A DNA stretch of 64,000 nucleotides from an uncultured Saprospirales bacterium (GTDB lineage Bacteria; Bacteroidota; Bacteroidia; Chitinophagales; Saprospiraceae). The DNA lies in assembly GCA_937864265.1 (NCBI GenBank), contig CALMIR010000202.1, positions 25,697 to 89,696 on the forward strand, written 5' to 3'. The notes under the pieces are model-generated. The model did not search any database, was not told the origin of the DNA, and worked only from the letters and a program-made list of their open reading frames with translations. Position 1 is the stretch's first letter. Each line of letters begins with the position of its first letter. The translations under genes and the position numbers were made by a program. Shown here piece by piece: positions 25,664-36,841 of the stretch.

Positions 25664-26680
25664 TCAGCCCTTTCCAAAAACGGGCAAACTGCTGTAACGC
25701 TCCACGAAGGCTTTCATTTCATCGACCATGCCAGGCGAGCCGATGGCAATGGTTGCTCTTTGGTGCAAGTGATTGACAGGTAGCTCCAGTATCCGTTCTA
25801 ACTGACAGGTAATGGCCTTGCCGCCTGCCTGCTCCACGATGTAAGCCAGAGGATTGCACTCATACACTAGGCGCAGCTTTCCTAATGGGTATTTGCGTGT
25901 ATTGGGGTACAGGAAAATTCCCCCTTGGAAAAGTATCCGGTGAATATCCGACACCATCGAGCCGATGTAGCGAAGCATCAGGTTCATGTCGGAGCAATGG
26001 TCGATATATCGGCGCATTTCCACATCAAATTTCAGGTAATAGCCCTGATTGACCGAATAGTAATTGCCCCGATCGGGAATGGAAATATCGCGGTGAGAGA
26101 GGCAAAATTCACCGATAGTAGGATCTAACGTAAAGCCATTGACGCCTCTGCCGGTGGTATAAACGAGTAGGGTGGAAGTACCGTAGAGGACATAGCCCGC
26201 CGCTACCATTTCCACTCCGCGCTGCAAAAAATCTTCCAGCACACAAGTCCCTTCCGTGTCGCTGATGCGGCGATAAATCCCAAAAATAGTCCCCACAGAT
26301 ACATTCACATCTATATTGGAGGAGCCATCCAATGGATCAAAAACCACTACGTATTTTGAAGTTTTGGAAGCGACTTGGGGGATAGGTATAAAATCTTCGT
26401 TTTCCTCCGAGGCCACCCCACAACACTCGCCACTGTTTTTTAGGCATTCAATAAGTTTTTCATTGGCATACATATCCAGTTTTTGGACGGTATCGCCTGA
26501 AACATTAGCGCTATCCGCAACCCCTAAAATATTGACCAACCCAGCTTTGTTGACCTCGCGGTTGACGATCTTGGCCGCAACGCCAATATCCCTGAGCAAA
26601 CTCGTCAATTCCCCCGATGCATAGGGAAAATCTTTTTGCCTTTTGATGATGAATTCATCAAGCGTGACTATTCGGTTCAT
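25664..26680 (-). CDS. fbp: fructose-1,6-bisphosphatase, class I
   Basis: 338 residues, the normal length of FBPase I. The metal/phosphate motif VVFDPLDGSSNIDVNVSVGT, the upstream SEENEDFIPIP, the substrate-binding RYIGSMVSDIHRILFQGGIF and KLRLVYECNPLAYIVEQAGG are all present. It removes the 1-phosphate of fructose-1,6-bisphosphate in gluconeogenesis in the cytoplasm. It is divergent from the ABC exporter; the roughly 120-base gap should hold both promoters. Confidence 0.97.
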   Translation of the reverse strand: MNRIVTLDEFIIKRQKDFPYASGELTSLLRDIGVAAKIVNREVNKAGLVNILGVADSANVSGDTVQKLDMYANEKLIECLKNSGECCGVASEENEDFIPIPQVASKTSKYVVVFDPLDGSSNIDVNVSVGTIFGIYRRISDTEGTCVLEDFLQRGVEMVAAGYVLYGTSTLLVYTTGRGVNGFTLDPTIGEFCLSHRDISIPDRGNYYSVNQGYYLKFDVEMRRYIDHCSDMNLMLRYIGSMVSDIHRILFQGGIFLYPNTRKYPLGKLRLVYECNPLAYIVEQAGGKAITCQLERILELPVNHLHQRATIAIGSPGMVDEMKAFVERYSSLPVFGKG

Positions 26681-26800
26681 GTTGGTTAGAATTTTGAGCC
26701 GAAAGATAAGTTTTCTAGGCAGAAAATTGGAAGGAACAACTTATTTTCGCCTGGCGGGTTAATATGAATTAGTAATTACGTCGTACTGAAAACCAGATAA

Positions 26801-28591
26801 GTGAAGGAGCTAGCCTATCTCAACCCTTTTTTCGTTAAATACAAATGGCACTTCCTCTTGGGGATTCTGTTTGTATCCCTTTCCAACTACTTTCGGGTAC
26901 TTCAGCCCCAAATGATCCGCCAAGCTTTGGATCTGGTCGTGGAAAACATCAGCTTATACGGTGTTTTTGAAGGATTTGAACTGCAAAAGGAATTATTCTC
27001 CGTTTTGGGCCGTTCGCTTTTGTATTTTGGCGTACTGGTGTTGATTCTGGCGCTGCTGATGGGGGTATTCATGTATTTCATGCGCCAAACCATTATCGTG
27101 ATGTCCCGGCTCATCGAATACGACATGCGGAAAGCTATATTCGCACAATACGAGAGGTTGAGCCAGGCTTTTTACAAAAGGAATAAAACGGGCGACATGA
27201 TGTCCCGCATCACCGAGGATGTATCCAAAGTGCGCAACTACCTGGGCCCCGCTATTTTATACGGCATCAATTTGATTTCCCTTTTTGTATTGGTGATTTA
27301 TTCCATGTTACGAGTGAGTGTGGAACTGACGCTTTACTCCCTGGCGCCTTTGCCGCTGTTGTCCATATCCATCTACTACGTAAGCAACCTAATCAACCGC
27401 AAAAGCGAGGTGATTCAGCAACAATTAGCCGTCCTCAACAGTACTTGTCAGGAAGTATATTCTGGCATTCGGGTTGTCAAATCCTACGTGCAGACCCTCG
27501 CTATGAGCCAGCATTTTGCCGATCAAAGCGACGATTACAAGAGCAAATCCCTCAACTTGGCTCAGGTAGATGCCTTCTTTTACCCCTTGATGATCCTGCT
27601 CATAGGTGCCAGTACCGTGATCACCATATACGTAGGTGGGCTTCAGGTGGTGAAAGGCAATATTACCGCCGGTAATGTGGCCGAGTTTGTCATTTATGTC
27701 AATATGCTCACCTGGCCCGTAACCGCTATCGGATGGATTGCCTCCATTATTCAACAGGCGGCTGCTTCCCAAAAGCGCATCAACGAGTTCCTGAACATAC
27801 AACCAGAGATTGTTAACAAGGGAGAAAGCAGTGTTCCTTTCAAGGGCAAAGTGGAATTCAAAGACGTATCATTCACCTATCCCGATACGGGTATTCAGGC
27901 GCTCAAAAACATCGACTTCACCCTCCAGCCCGGCCAAAAGATGGCTATTATAGGCCGTACCGGTTCCGGCAAATCCACTGTTGCTGACCTGCTGGTTCGA
28001 CTTTATGATGTGAGTTCCGGCCAAATTTTGATAGACGGCAAAGACATTCGCCAACACGACTTGGCTCTGTTGCGGCAGCGGATTGGCTATGTGCCACAGG
28101 ATGTTTTTCTTTTTTCCGATACAATTGCCAAGAACATCGCTTTTGGAAAGGCAGACGCTTCCCGGGATGAGGTAGAAACTTTTGCGCGCTATGCCGCTGT
28201 TTATGAAGATATCCAAGGATTGTCGCAGGGATTCGATACGATGGTTGGCGAGCGCGGGGTCACCCTTTCGGGCGGTCAAAAACAACGCGTATCCATAGCC
28301 CGGGCATTTATCAAAAAGCCCGACATCATCGTATTGGATGATTGTCTTTCTGCGGTAGATACCAATACCGAAAAACAAATTCTGGGCTACTTATCTGGCG
28401 CTTTGGCCGATCATACGGCTATTATCATTACCCACCGCATTTATGCCTTGCTCGATTTTGATCAGATCATTGTACTGGACGATGGTCGCATCGTTGAAAT
28501 GGGTACCCACGATACCCTGTTGCAAAACAAAGGCTACTACTACGATATTTTTGAAAAACAACGGGTAGAAGAAGTGCAATCTGCGGAATAA
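26801..28591 (+). CDS. ABC exporter, fused membrane and ATP-binding domains (MsbA/MdlB type)
   Basis: 596 residues. The start is a GTG at 26801; the next in-frame Met would remove the first membrane span. Six hydrophobic helices fill the first 310 residues (GVLVLILALLMGVFMYFM; LISLFVLVIYSML; YPLMILLIGASTVITIYV). The ATPase domain has Walker A GRTGSGKST (385-393), Q-loop YVPQDVFLFSDTI, signature LSGGQKQR (about 489) and Walker B IIVLDDCLSAVD, with H-loop THRI. It works as a homodimer or heterodimer in the inner membrane to export lipids or drugs. No partner half-transporter is adjacent. The substrate is not predictable. Confidence 0.92.
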   Translation: MKELAYLNPFFVKYKWHFLLGILFVSLSNYFRVLQPQMIRQALDLVVENISLYGVFEGFELQKELFSVLGRSLLYFGVLVLILALLMGVFMYFMRQTIIVMSRLIEYDMRKAIFAQYERLSQAFYKRNKTGDMMSRITEDVSKVRNYLGPAILYGINLISLFVLVIYSMLRVSVELTLYSLAPLPLLSISIYYVSNLINRKSEVIQQQLAVLNSTCQEVYSGIRVVKSYVQTLAMSQHFADQSDDYKSKSLNLAQVDAFFYPLMILLIGASTVITIYVGGLQVVKGNITAGNVAEFVIYVNMLTWPVTAIGWIASIIQQAAASQKRINEFLNIQPEIVNKGESSVPFKGKVEFKDVSFTYPDTGIQALKNIDFTLQPGQKMAIIGRTGSGKSTVADLLVRLYDVSSGQILIDGKDIRQHDLALLRQRIGYVPQDVFLFSDTIAKNIAFGKADASRDEVETFARYAAVYEDIQGLSQGFDTMVGERGVTLSGGQKQRVSIARAFIKKPDIIVLDDCLSAVDTNTEKQILGYLSGALADHTAIIITHRIYALLDFDQIIVLDDGRIVEMGTHDTLLQNKGYYYDIFEKQRVEEVQSAE

Positions 28592-28680
28592 ATTGACCCC
28601 ATCTTCTCCGTGCTTTTACATTTGCATTTCGCGTTTCCAAGTTTTTGCCATACAGAAATTGCCAAAGAAGGATAAATTTT

Positions 28681-28710
28681 TTTGATTCTTTCGGCAAATA
28701 TTTACTTTTG
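28681..28710 (+). promoter_or_regulatory. predicted promoter of the PUR/DUF3276 gene
   Basis: TTTG (28681-28684) and TACTTTTG (28703-28710) match the Bacteroidota -33 and -7 boxes (TTTG / TAnnTTTG) with an 18-base spacer. The gene starts 36 bases downstream. Confidence 0.7.
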
Positions 28711-28745
28711 TATGGGTGTATTTTTTTTAACTAAATCAAAGCAAA

Positions 28746-29123
28746 GTGGATAATGAGAGAAACCAACGGAAACACGAGAGCGTGTTTTCCAAAAAGGTGC
28801 GTGCCGGAAAACGAAGAACCTACTTTTTTGACGTTCGGAAAACCAAGGGCGAGGATTATTACCTGACCCTGACGGAAAGTACCAAGAAATTCAATGGCGA
28901 TGGCTACGAACGCCACAAAATTTTCTTGTACAAAGAGGATTTCAATCGTTTCCTGGAGGGCTTGGAAGATACCATCAATTACATCAAATCGGAATTGATG
29001 CCCAATTACGATTACGACGAATTCAACCACAAGGACGAATTGCAGGAAGAAGATCAGGAGGAGGTTTTTGTACCGAAAAAATCCAATCCCGACAGCAATA
29101 TTGATGATGATATTAGTTGGTAA
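28746..29123 (+). CDS. PUR-family nucleic-acid-binding protein (DUF3276)
   Basis: 125 residues from a GTG start; there is no in-frame ATG. The conserved core is SVFSKKVRAGKRRTYFFDVR, KTKGEDYYLTLTESTKKF, HKIFLYKEDFNRFLEGLEDT. This is the DUF3276/PUR-alpha-like fold of Bacteroidota, a single PUR repeat that binds single-stranded DNA or RNA as a dimer. The C-terminal 40 residues are acidic and probably disordered (ELQEEDQEEVF; NIDDDISW). It has its own promoter and terminator. The biological role is unknown. Confidence 0.9.
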   Translation: MDNERNQRKHESVFSKKVRAGKRRTYFFDVRKTKGEDYYLTLTESTKKFNGDGYERHKIFLYKEDFNRFLEGLEDTINYIKSELMPNYDYDEFNHKDELQEEDQEEVFVPKKSNPDSNIDDDISW

Positions 29124-29154
29124 AACCCTATAAGCAGCAGCATTTTGATGGTAT

Positions 29155-29196
29155 AAGAGCCGTCCTGATAGCGATTTCAGGACGGCTCTTGTATTT
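29155..29196 (+). terminator. intrinsic terminator of the PUR gene
   Basis: AAGAGCCGTCCTGA (29155-29168) pairs perfectly with TCAGGACGGCTCTT (29177-29190) around an 8-base loop, followed by GTATTTC. Confidence 0.85.
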
Positions 29197-29385
29197 CAGG
29201 GCTTTCGATAAAATTTTATGAGAAAAACCTTTTACATGCTAGGGTTATCTCATCGCCAAATAAAACAAACACTATCTTTATTTGTTTTTTTTAGAAATAA
29301 ATTTCCTGAAAAGATTTATTGGCTTAATTTTATGTTATCCTAAACCCAAAAACATTCGATTCATTTCAACTATATCATCATTCGG

Positions 29386-30189
29386 ATGTCAGTTAAAGAG
29401 AAAAAAATCAAACAACCTTCTAAGCTCCTTTTTGCAACGGAGTTTGGACGGGCCTTTGTCGAGTACAGCCTCTTTCATTTGGGCAAGCCCATCCTGAATC
29501 GACTGGAAAAAGGCGATGGTCATACCGTTTTTGTGTTACCGGGTTTTTTGACGACCGATTCTACGACCGTGCCTTTGCGCAATTTCCTGAACGAACTCGG
29601 TTACAACGCGCAACCTTGGGATCAGGGCCGCAACCTCGGCCACTCGCGATATGTCTTTACCATGCTACACCACATCCACGACTTGGTGGAACGCACGGGT
29701 GAAAAAGTAAGCCTGATCGGATGGAGTTTGGGGGGGGTATATGCCCGGGAAATCGCCCGGCAGAATCCGGAAAATATCCGGCAAGTCATTACCCTTGGCT
29801 CGCCTTTTAGGGGCATTAGAGAATCCAATAACGTGAGTTGGATGTACACTTTGCTAACGGGTAAAAGTGTAAAAGACATTGAGGAAGACTGGACGGAACA
29901 AATGGATCAAGCGCCTCCTGTGCCGACTACTGCCATTTACAGCAAATACGACGGCGTGGTATCTTGGGAGCATTGTGTCGAATCGCACGAAGGGCCGATG
30001 ACGGAAAACGTAGAAGTAGTAGGCAGTCACTGTGGTTTGGGTCACCATCCGGCTGCATTGGCCTGCATTGCCGATCGGCTGGCTCAAGATCCCAATCACT
30101 GGCAACTCTTCCAGCCAGGCTTTTTTCAGCAATACCTTTATCCCTACTATACGGGTAAAAAAGGCGCTGTTTCTGCGATGATGGTTTAA
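29386..30189 (+). CDS. alpha/beta-fold hydrolase (lipase-like)
   Basis: 267 residues without signal peptide. VFVLPGFLTTDSTTVPLRNF gives the oxyanion region, GWSLGG carries the nucleophile (Ser at about 114), and VITLGSPFRGIRESNN, AIYSKYDGVVSWEHC (Asp) and GSHCGLGHHPAAL (His) complete a plausible triad. The GxSxGG motif and the LGSPFRG phrase are like triacylglycerol-lipase/PGAP1-type hydrolases. Its stop overlaps that of the convergent DJ-1/PfpI gene by four bases. The substrate is unknown. Confidence 0.85.
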   Translation: MSVKEKKIKQPSKLLFATEFGRAFVEYSLFHLGKPILNRLEKGDGHTVFVLPGFLTTDSTTVPLRNFLNELGYNAQPWDQGRNLGHSRYVFTMLHHIHDLVERTGEKVSLIGWSLGGVYAREIARQNPENIRQVITLGSPFRGIRESNNVSWMYTLLTGKSVKDIEEDWTEQMDQAPPVPTTAIYSKYDGVVSWEHCVESHEGPMTENVEVVGSHCGLGHHPAALACIADRLAQDPNHWQLFQPGFFQQYLYPYYTGKKGAVSAMMV

Positions 30190-30932
30190 TGCGTTATTAC
30201 CAAATGGGGCACTTGATTTAAGTCCCATTCTATCACCAAGCCCTGTGCCAAGCGCTGCGTTATTTCTGCGCCGTACAGGTATTCACACAAGTACAGGGCT
30301 GCCTCAAAAGACTTAGCGCCGCCCGCCGAAGTGATGTATTTCCCATCGTGTACAAAAAGGACGCCTTCCCGCACATCCAGCGCTGGAAACATTTGCCGCA
30401 TCGCTTCTACATCGGCCGGGAATGTCGTGCATACGGCTTCATCCAACAAACCCGCCTTAGCCAACACAAATGCGCCATCGCAGTGGGAAGTGACAAACTG
30501 CGCCTTTTCGGCTGCCTGACGGACAAAATTAATTAAAGTGTCATTTTCCAGATCGCTGTCTAGGTGGTGCTCCGCACTAGGCACCACTAGAATGTCTATG
30601 CGCGGCAGGCTATCGCGGGTAAAGCTGAAATCGGGCAAAAGGCGCAAGCCCTCGAAAGTGGTGACGACGCCGGGATGCTGGGCAAGGGTAAAGACATTCA
30701 TAGGCCGGATACCTTCCCGGAAGATGGTATGCTGGAAAATGTCGTAAGGGGCGGTCAGTTCCGTGTTATAAACCCCGTCCATGATGAGAAAAGCCACATT
30801 GTAGTGACCTTCCGGCAAATGAGGCTGATATACAACCGCCTCCTGCTCTTGAACTGCCACATCTGGAGAAGGGGAAGAGCAAGCGAACAAGAGACCAAGC
30901 AGCAGGCTTAATGTGCTAAGTGTTTTTTGCAT
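30186..30932 (-). CDS. DJ-1/PfpI-family lipoprotein
   Basis: 248 residues. A lipoprotein signal (LSLLLGLLFAC followed by SSPSPD) precedes a DJ-1/PfpI domain: VAFLIMDGVYNTELTAPYDI, the elbow VTSHCDGAFVLAKAGLLD with the nucleophile Cys, and TSAGGAKSFEAALYLCEY. Related to the GATase1/AraC-N family rather than to proteases; the lipid anchor places it outside the cytoplasm, which is less common for DJ-1 proteins. Function (chaperone, glyoxalase or hydratase type) cannot be read. The end overlaps the convergent hydrolase gene. Confidence 0.85.
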   Translation of the reverse strand: MQKTLSTLSLLLGLLFACSSPSPDVAVQEQEAVVYQPHLPEGHYNVAFLIMDGVYNTELTAPYDIFQHTIFREGIRPMNVFTLAQHPGVVTTFEGLRLLPDFSFTRDSLPRIDILVVPSAEHHLDSDLENDTLINFVRQAAEKAQFVTSHCDGAFVLAKAGLLDEAVCTTFPADVEAMRQMFPALDVREGVLFVHDGKYITSAGGAKSFEAALYLCEYLYGAEITQRLAQGLVIEWDLNQVPHLVITH

Positions 30933-30941
30933 AGAGCTATA

Positions 30942-31030
30942 GTATTGTGTAAAAAATTACTTCCCGATTTTACGCTAGTGCCGTCGGCACTAGCGTAAAA
31001 TCGGGAACTTAATTCTTTTGTGTTACATTG
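30942..31030. mobile_element. MITE/REP-like hairpin element, copy C
   Basis: About 89 bases. The centre is a perfect palindrome at 30963-31005, 21-base arms around a single T: CCCGATTTTACGCTAGTGCC and one more G pair with the mirror ending AAAATCGGG; two more bases extend it to 30961-31007. The flanks, TTGTGTAAAAAATTACTT on the left and (reverse complement) GTAACACAAAAGAATTAAG on the right, match those of copies A and B, but the core differs. It lies between two minus-strand genes and could also stop transcription. Confidence 0.65.
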
Positions 31031-31096
31031 TACAAAGTGGTACTTGCGTTCTAATACGCACGGCAGCATGCAAGATAGCATCCGAATAGCCAAATC

Positions 31097-32932
31097 TCAT
31101 CTATTCAACAGGAGTACCTTACCAACTGCCATTTCTTCATCTGCCATCAGGCGATACAGTATCATGCCATTGGGCAAAGAAGCTGGCGTTTGAATGTGCT
31201 GAACATCCGCTGTGCCAAAAACCAGATCCGACCATAATAGCCGCCCGTTCACATCATAAAGCTCCACCGTACCATTGCCCCCAATGGGGAAATGGTGCAA
31301 CATCAATTGTTGGCCATCTGATACCACCGTCATTGGGGCATGATGAGGTTTGATTTCGTTGGCCTCCGTAATCAATAGGCCAGCTTTGGCCAATTGATTA
31401 AAGTTTTCTCCGCCAATAGTAGTAAAATTTCCAGCAAAATAAATGAATGCTTTGAAGCGAGTCATGGCATGAATAAAAGCATTGACAGTAGGGTAAACTG
31501 GCCAAAAGTCTATTGCAGATTCCCAGGGGGTAAATCCGATTCCATAATAGCCCCCATCGTAAGGCAGCGAACCATAATAGGTGCCAAATGCCACTGTTTT
31601 ATCAATACCCCGTACCAGCCAATTGGGATAGCCTCCCACTGTCCACCAGCTATTATTGCTGGTATAAAGCATCGAATAGGATATGTTTTCATTTTTTAGC
31701 AATGCAGAAATATATTGCCCACCCTTATAAACTGCCAGCTTCTCAACAATTCCGCTCTCAAAGCTTGACAGCGGCAGCAACTGCCCCGTCTCCAAATCAA
31801 AACGAGCTATATGCTCAGCCAACACCTCATTGCCTTCCATCAAATGGAACTGCCCGCCAAATACCAGCGTATCGCCTGTGCTATCCATATCGAGCACATA
31901 GCCCGAGGTGGTATATTGTTCGTGGAAAGGCTGCCAGCTTTCGGTGGGCAAATGATACGCTACTATAGCGCTTTGGTCTTCGTATTGAAAAATTCCGCCA
32001 AAGTAACAATAATCGCCAAAGCATTCTACTTGATATACCTTGCCATTGATGATATCATTGGTGGCAATGGGATGCCATTGGCCGTTTTTCCACCAGGCTG
32101 CCTGCGTTTCCAGGGTATCAAACACAAAATTGCCGATTGTCACCAATTCTAAGGAATCTCCTATAAAAGCAAAATCATCTACTTCGCCTTCTAGCCCAGG
32201 AAAAGCGCGCCAATTCTCGCCGTCGTAGGCGGCAAAATTATTGGCTGCAAATCCGGCTAGCATTTCGAATTGCCCGCCAAAATACAGCCATTCTTCCGTA
32301 GCTTTCATCACATTCACTTCACCTTCAACACCAGAATTATCGCCTACTGCGCAGGGTGTAAAATATACCGTCAGATAAGCGGGCTGTATCCAGGCCAATT
32401 CATCGGCGCTGAAGCCATGAGCCGCCGCCCAGGTACCCAACTGAGGATAACGGGGTAGCAGATCGGCCAAATAGTTGTAATTGTTCTGTTGACGAATGCT
32501 GTTGACCAATTCCCTTTCTCCCGAGACCAGCAGCAACTGACCCACGGCACAAGCTGTATTGTAATCATCCACAAAATAAGGCTGGCGTTGCGCATGGTGG
32601 GTGTTTTTTGGGAACAGCCCCTGCTGCCAATAGCTGTGCAGGGCATCCAGCAGCAATAATCTGTTTGCTTGAAGTGTCCCATCTTCCAGCAAGGCTGTGC
32701 GTTCGCGCAGTGTTTGCTCCACCAACTGCAAATGCCTTTGAATGCGTGCTTCGTCGGATTTGAATTGGGTTATTTCCAACAAAGCAGATGTCGGTGGTAA
32801 TTGGGTAGCCCATTGCTTGTTTACCTCGTATAGGTGCAGATACAAAGGCGCGGGTTGATGAGGTGCCAAATTTTGACTCCAAATGGCAATTGAAAAAAAC
32901 AATAGTCCCAAGAGGGTTACAGATGCTTTCAT
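31097..32932 (-). CDS. secreted T9SS cargo with GGxF propeller-like repeats
   Basis: 611 residues. A signal peptide (LLFFSIAIWSQ) is followed by an unrecognised domain of about 190 residues. Then come repeats built on YFGGQF: WLYFGGQFEMLAGFAANNFA, CYFGGIFQYEDQSAIVAYHL, LVFGGQFHLMEGNEVLAEHI and IYFAGNFTTIGGENFNQLAK, as in beta-propeller surface proteins. The end (TVELYDVNGRLLWSDLVFG ... LPNGMILYRL ... VGKVLLLN) is a type A sorting domain that sends proteins through the type IX secretion system. It is a probable exported surface protein; ligand or role unknown. Confidence 0.8.
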   Translation of the reverse strand: MKASVTLLGLLFFSIAIWSQNLAPHQPAPLYLHLYEVNKQWATQLPPTSALLEITQFKSDEARIQRHLQLVEQTLRERTALLEDGTLQANRLLLLDALHSYWQQGLFPKNTHHAQRQPYFVDDYNTACAVGQLLLVSGERELVNSIRQQNNYNYLADLLPRYPQLGTWAAAHGFSADELAWIQPAYLTVYFTPCAVGDNSGVEGEVNVMKATEEWLYFGGQFEMLAGFAANNFAAYDGENWRAFPGLEGEVDDFAFIGDSLELVTIGNFVFDTLETQAAWWKNGQWHPIATNDIINGKVYQVECFGDYCYFGGIFQYEDQSAIVAYHLPTESWQPFHEQYTTSGYVLDMDSTGDTLVFGGQFHLMEGNEVLAEHIARFDLETGQLLPLSSFESGIVEKLAVYKGGQYISALLKNENISYSMLYTSNNSWWTVGGYPNWLVRGIDKTVAFGTYYGSLPYDGGYYGIGFTPWESAIDFWPVYPTVNAFIHAMTRFKAFIYFAGNFTTIGGENFNQLAKAGLLITEANEIKPHHAPMTVVSDGQQLMLHHFPIGGNGTVELYDVNGRLLWSDLVFGTADVQHIQTPASLPNGMILYRLMADEEMAVGKVLLLNR

Positions 32933-33116
32933 GGTTATTGATTTTAGTTCTTTGACAAATGGTGCAGGAAAGAAGGTTGATTTTTAAGCTTAATTTGTTG
33001 TTTTTACCGCATAAATGCCCGTTTTTTCGAAGCTTAGCTTTTTGGCAGACATTTTTTTTGTGCAATAAGAGCGAAATTTCGCTAAATCATGTATCTTTTG
33101 CCTTCAAACAGATTGA

Positions 33117-35141
<2,025 letters not shown>

Positions 35142-35214
35142 TTTCCCCTTGGAAAGTATTGCATTCCAAAAGGAATAATGATAAATTTGTAATTACAAAA
35201 CTACTTTTTAAACG

Positions 35215-35255
35215 AATAGCCCTCGGCAATGCAAGCATTGTGAGGGCTATTTTAG
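35215..35255 (+). terminator. intrinsic terminator after fadH
   Basis: AATAGCCCTC pairs with GAGGGCTATT (stem about 35215-35251) and an inner CAATGC/GCATTG extends it across a two-base loop; TTTAG follows. It lies between convergent genes. Confidence 0.75.
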
Positions 35256-35280
35256 TATGAGCAAGTTATAATAACTATAA

Positions 35281-35889
35281 TTATCGCTGGTATTTCTTGG
35301 GCAATTCGCCTTGCTTGGTAAACCAGGATTTCAGCGCGTAAGCATGGCCACGCCCTTCGTAGGCCACTTTCACCAAATAATCCTTTCGGTTGGCCATTTT
35401 GACAAAGGCCCGGTTCAGCATGATTTTAATTTGTTCTTCGTCCAATTGATAGTAAGGTTCTGGCCTAGATTGGGCGTACTCGACAAAATCCGGCACGATC
35501 ATCACCTGATCCTTTTCTTCCAAGGCACGGATCACCAACAAATCCCAAGGTGAAGGGCGGAAATCGATGACTTCGCCTTCTTCTTTGCTGGGGCGGCCTT
35601 TCTTTTTGGGCACTTCTGGTTCGTGTACCACTTTATTACTGGCGGCTTTTTCTTTACGAGGACGGCCCTTTTCTTTTTGGGCTTCCTTTTCTGTTGATTT
35701 TGATGCAGCAGGAAGTTCTTTTACTTCGGCTTCGTCTAGCGCTAATGCTATTGCAGCTTCCTCCCGCACTTCCAATTCAGCAACAATTTCTCTAAATTTA
35801 ACGACTTGAAACTCTAACTTGCGTAGTTCTGACTCATAATGGATGCGCAAGTCCCTGATTTGTAATGGGTTTAATTTTGTTTGTTTCAT
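35281..35889 (-). CDS. coiled-coil protein with two AT-hook-like motifs
   Basis: 202 residues. Residues 10-55 are a probable coiled coil (LRIHYESELRKLEFQVVKFR). A Lys/Glu linker follows with two KGRP motifs, KGRPRK (74-79) and KGRPSK (97-102), the core of AT-hooks that bind the minor groove of AT-rich DNA. The C-terminal 90 residues form a folded part (SPWDLLVIRALEEKDQVMIV; LNRAFVKMANRKDYLVKVAY) with the look of a winged-helix-like domain. DNA binding is inferred from the hooks and basic linker. The upstream gap of about 145 bases is very AT-rich. The family is not one I can name. Confidence 0.75.
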   Translation of the reverse strand: MKQTKLNPLQIRDLRIHYESELRKLEFQVVKFREIVAELEVREEAAIALALDEAEVKELPAASKSTEKEAQKEKGRPRKEKAASNKVVHEPEVPKKKGRPSKEEGEVIDFRPSPWDLLVIRALEEKDQVMIVPDFVEYAQSRPEPYYQLDEEQIKIMLNRAFVKMANRKDYLVKVAYEGRGHAYALKSWFTKQGELPKKYQR

Positions 35890-36034
35890 AATCCTGTTTT
35901 TGATTTTGGCTCAATGTATGTATTTATTTATTAATTTCTAAGTTATTTATTATTTTTTTATTTCAATAGGTTTTCTAATTAATAAGTGCAAATTATTGTT
36001 GATCAATCTGATGGATGGAAATATATAATAAGTT

Positions 36035-36766
36035 TCAGCCCTTTATGGATGCCTGATACAATTGCTGATAATAAGGCAAGCAGGCTTCAGCTAATTTTTC
36101 CAATTCAGGACTCAAGGCATACTCCTGAGGTATATAGGGCTGAAAACCAGTGGATTGGTGAACGCTAGCATACCAATATTTGGCCCAAACGCCGTCCTCT
36201 GGCCTACTGCCTGGAGACCAGCTAAGCATCGCCTCCTCAAAAGAAATATCCAAGGCCTGGCACAATTGCTGCAGCACTCGGGGTGGGTTGAGTAACAAAC
36301 ATTGTGCGTCAATCACAACCGGTGGTTTATGGTTGTCCACCAACCAATTGTACAGTTCATATTGTTGGGCGATACCGATGTCCTTGATGCTGGGGTTGGG
36401 GATTACCTTGGAATAAGAAGCAATGATAGCTCGCGGATGGCGGATGAGGAGGATGTTCTCCATGTCGAGCAAAAAATCCCAATCGATAGCGATGAGGTGG
36501 TGGGTCATTTGCTTGAACAATACCAAGGGGGTGGGGTAATCGGCAAACAAAACATTTTTTATTACCTGATTGCCGTCGTTCTCCTGGCTGGCTAATATGT
36601 CTTCTTTACCCGGGTGGAGTACGATGGAATCCGTTTGCGTCAAATAGTGGGCATAAAGTGGCTCGTCCACCACGGAGGCATCTGGGCGCTGCGCAAAAGC
36701 ATACATAAAGGCCGTAGAAATGTTGCGCGGGCTTGACCAAGCGTTGATGCGTTTGATTTCGGGCAT
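36035..36766 (-). CDS. sulfotransferase-like P-loop protein
   Basis: 243 residues. The N-terminus INAWSSPRNISTAFMYAFAQ has the 5'-phosphosulfate-binding loop layout (SSPRxxST), followed by VVDEPLYAHYL and the second motif LLIRHPRAIIASY. These match the sulfotransferase-like family of Bacteroidota, which is sometimes found with branched-chain aminotransferases. Whether it transfers sulfate is unproven. The gene is cytoplasmic, alone on the minus strand, and separated from yegP by a terminator. Confidence 0.75.
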   Translation of the reverse strand: MPEIKRINAWSSPRNISTAFMYAFAQRPDASVVDEPLYAHYLTQTDSIVLHPGKEDILASQENDGNQVIKNVLFADYPTPLVLFKQMTHHLIAIDWDFLLDMENILLIRHPRAIIASYSKVIPNPSIKDIGIAQQYELYNWLVDNHKPPVVIDAQCLLLNPPRVLQQLCQALDISFEEAMLSWSPGSRPEDGVWAKYWYASVHQSTGFQPYIPQEYALSPELEKLAEACLPYYQQLYQASIKG

Positions 36767-36791
36767 GATGGATAATTATAGGCGAAAGGTG

Positions 36792-36837
36792 AAACCTGTT
36801 GTCCGACCAATGTATGAATGAGGACAACAGGTTTTTT
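36792..36837 (-). terminator. terminator downstream of the YegP gene
   Basis: AAACCTGTTGTCC (36792-36804) pairs perfectly with GGACAACAGGTTT (36822-36834). The T-run is on the plus strand and only weak on the minus strand, yet both neighbours are minus-strand genes; it may act in either direction. Confidence 0.6.
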
Positions 36838-36841
36838 CCGA

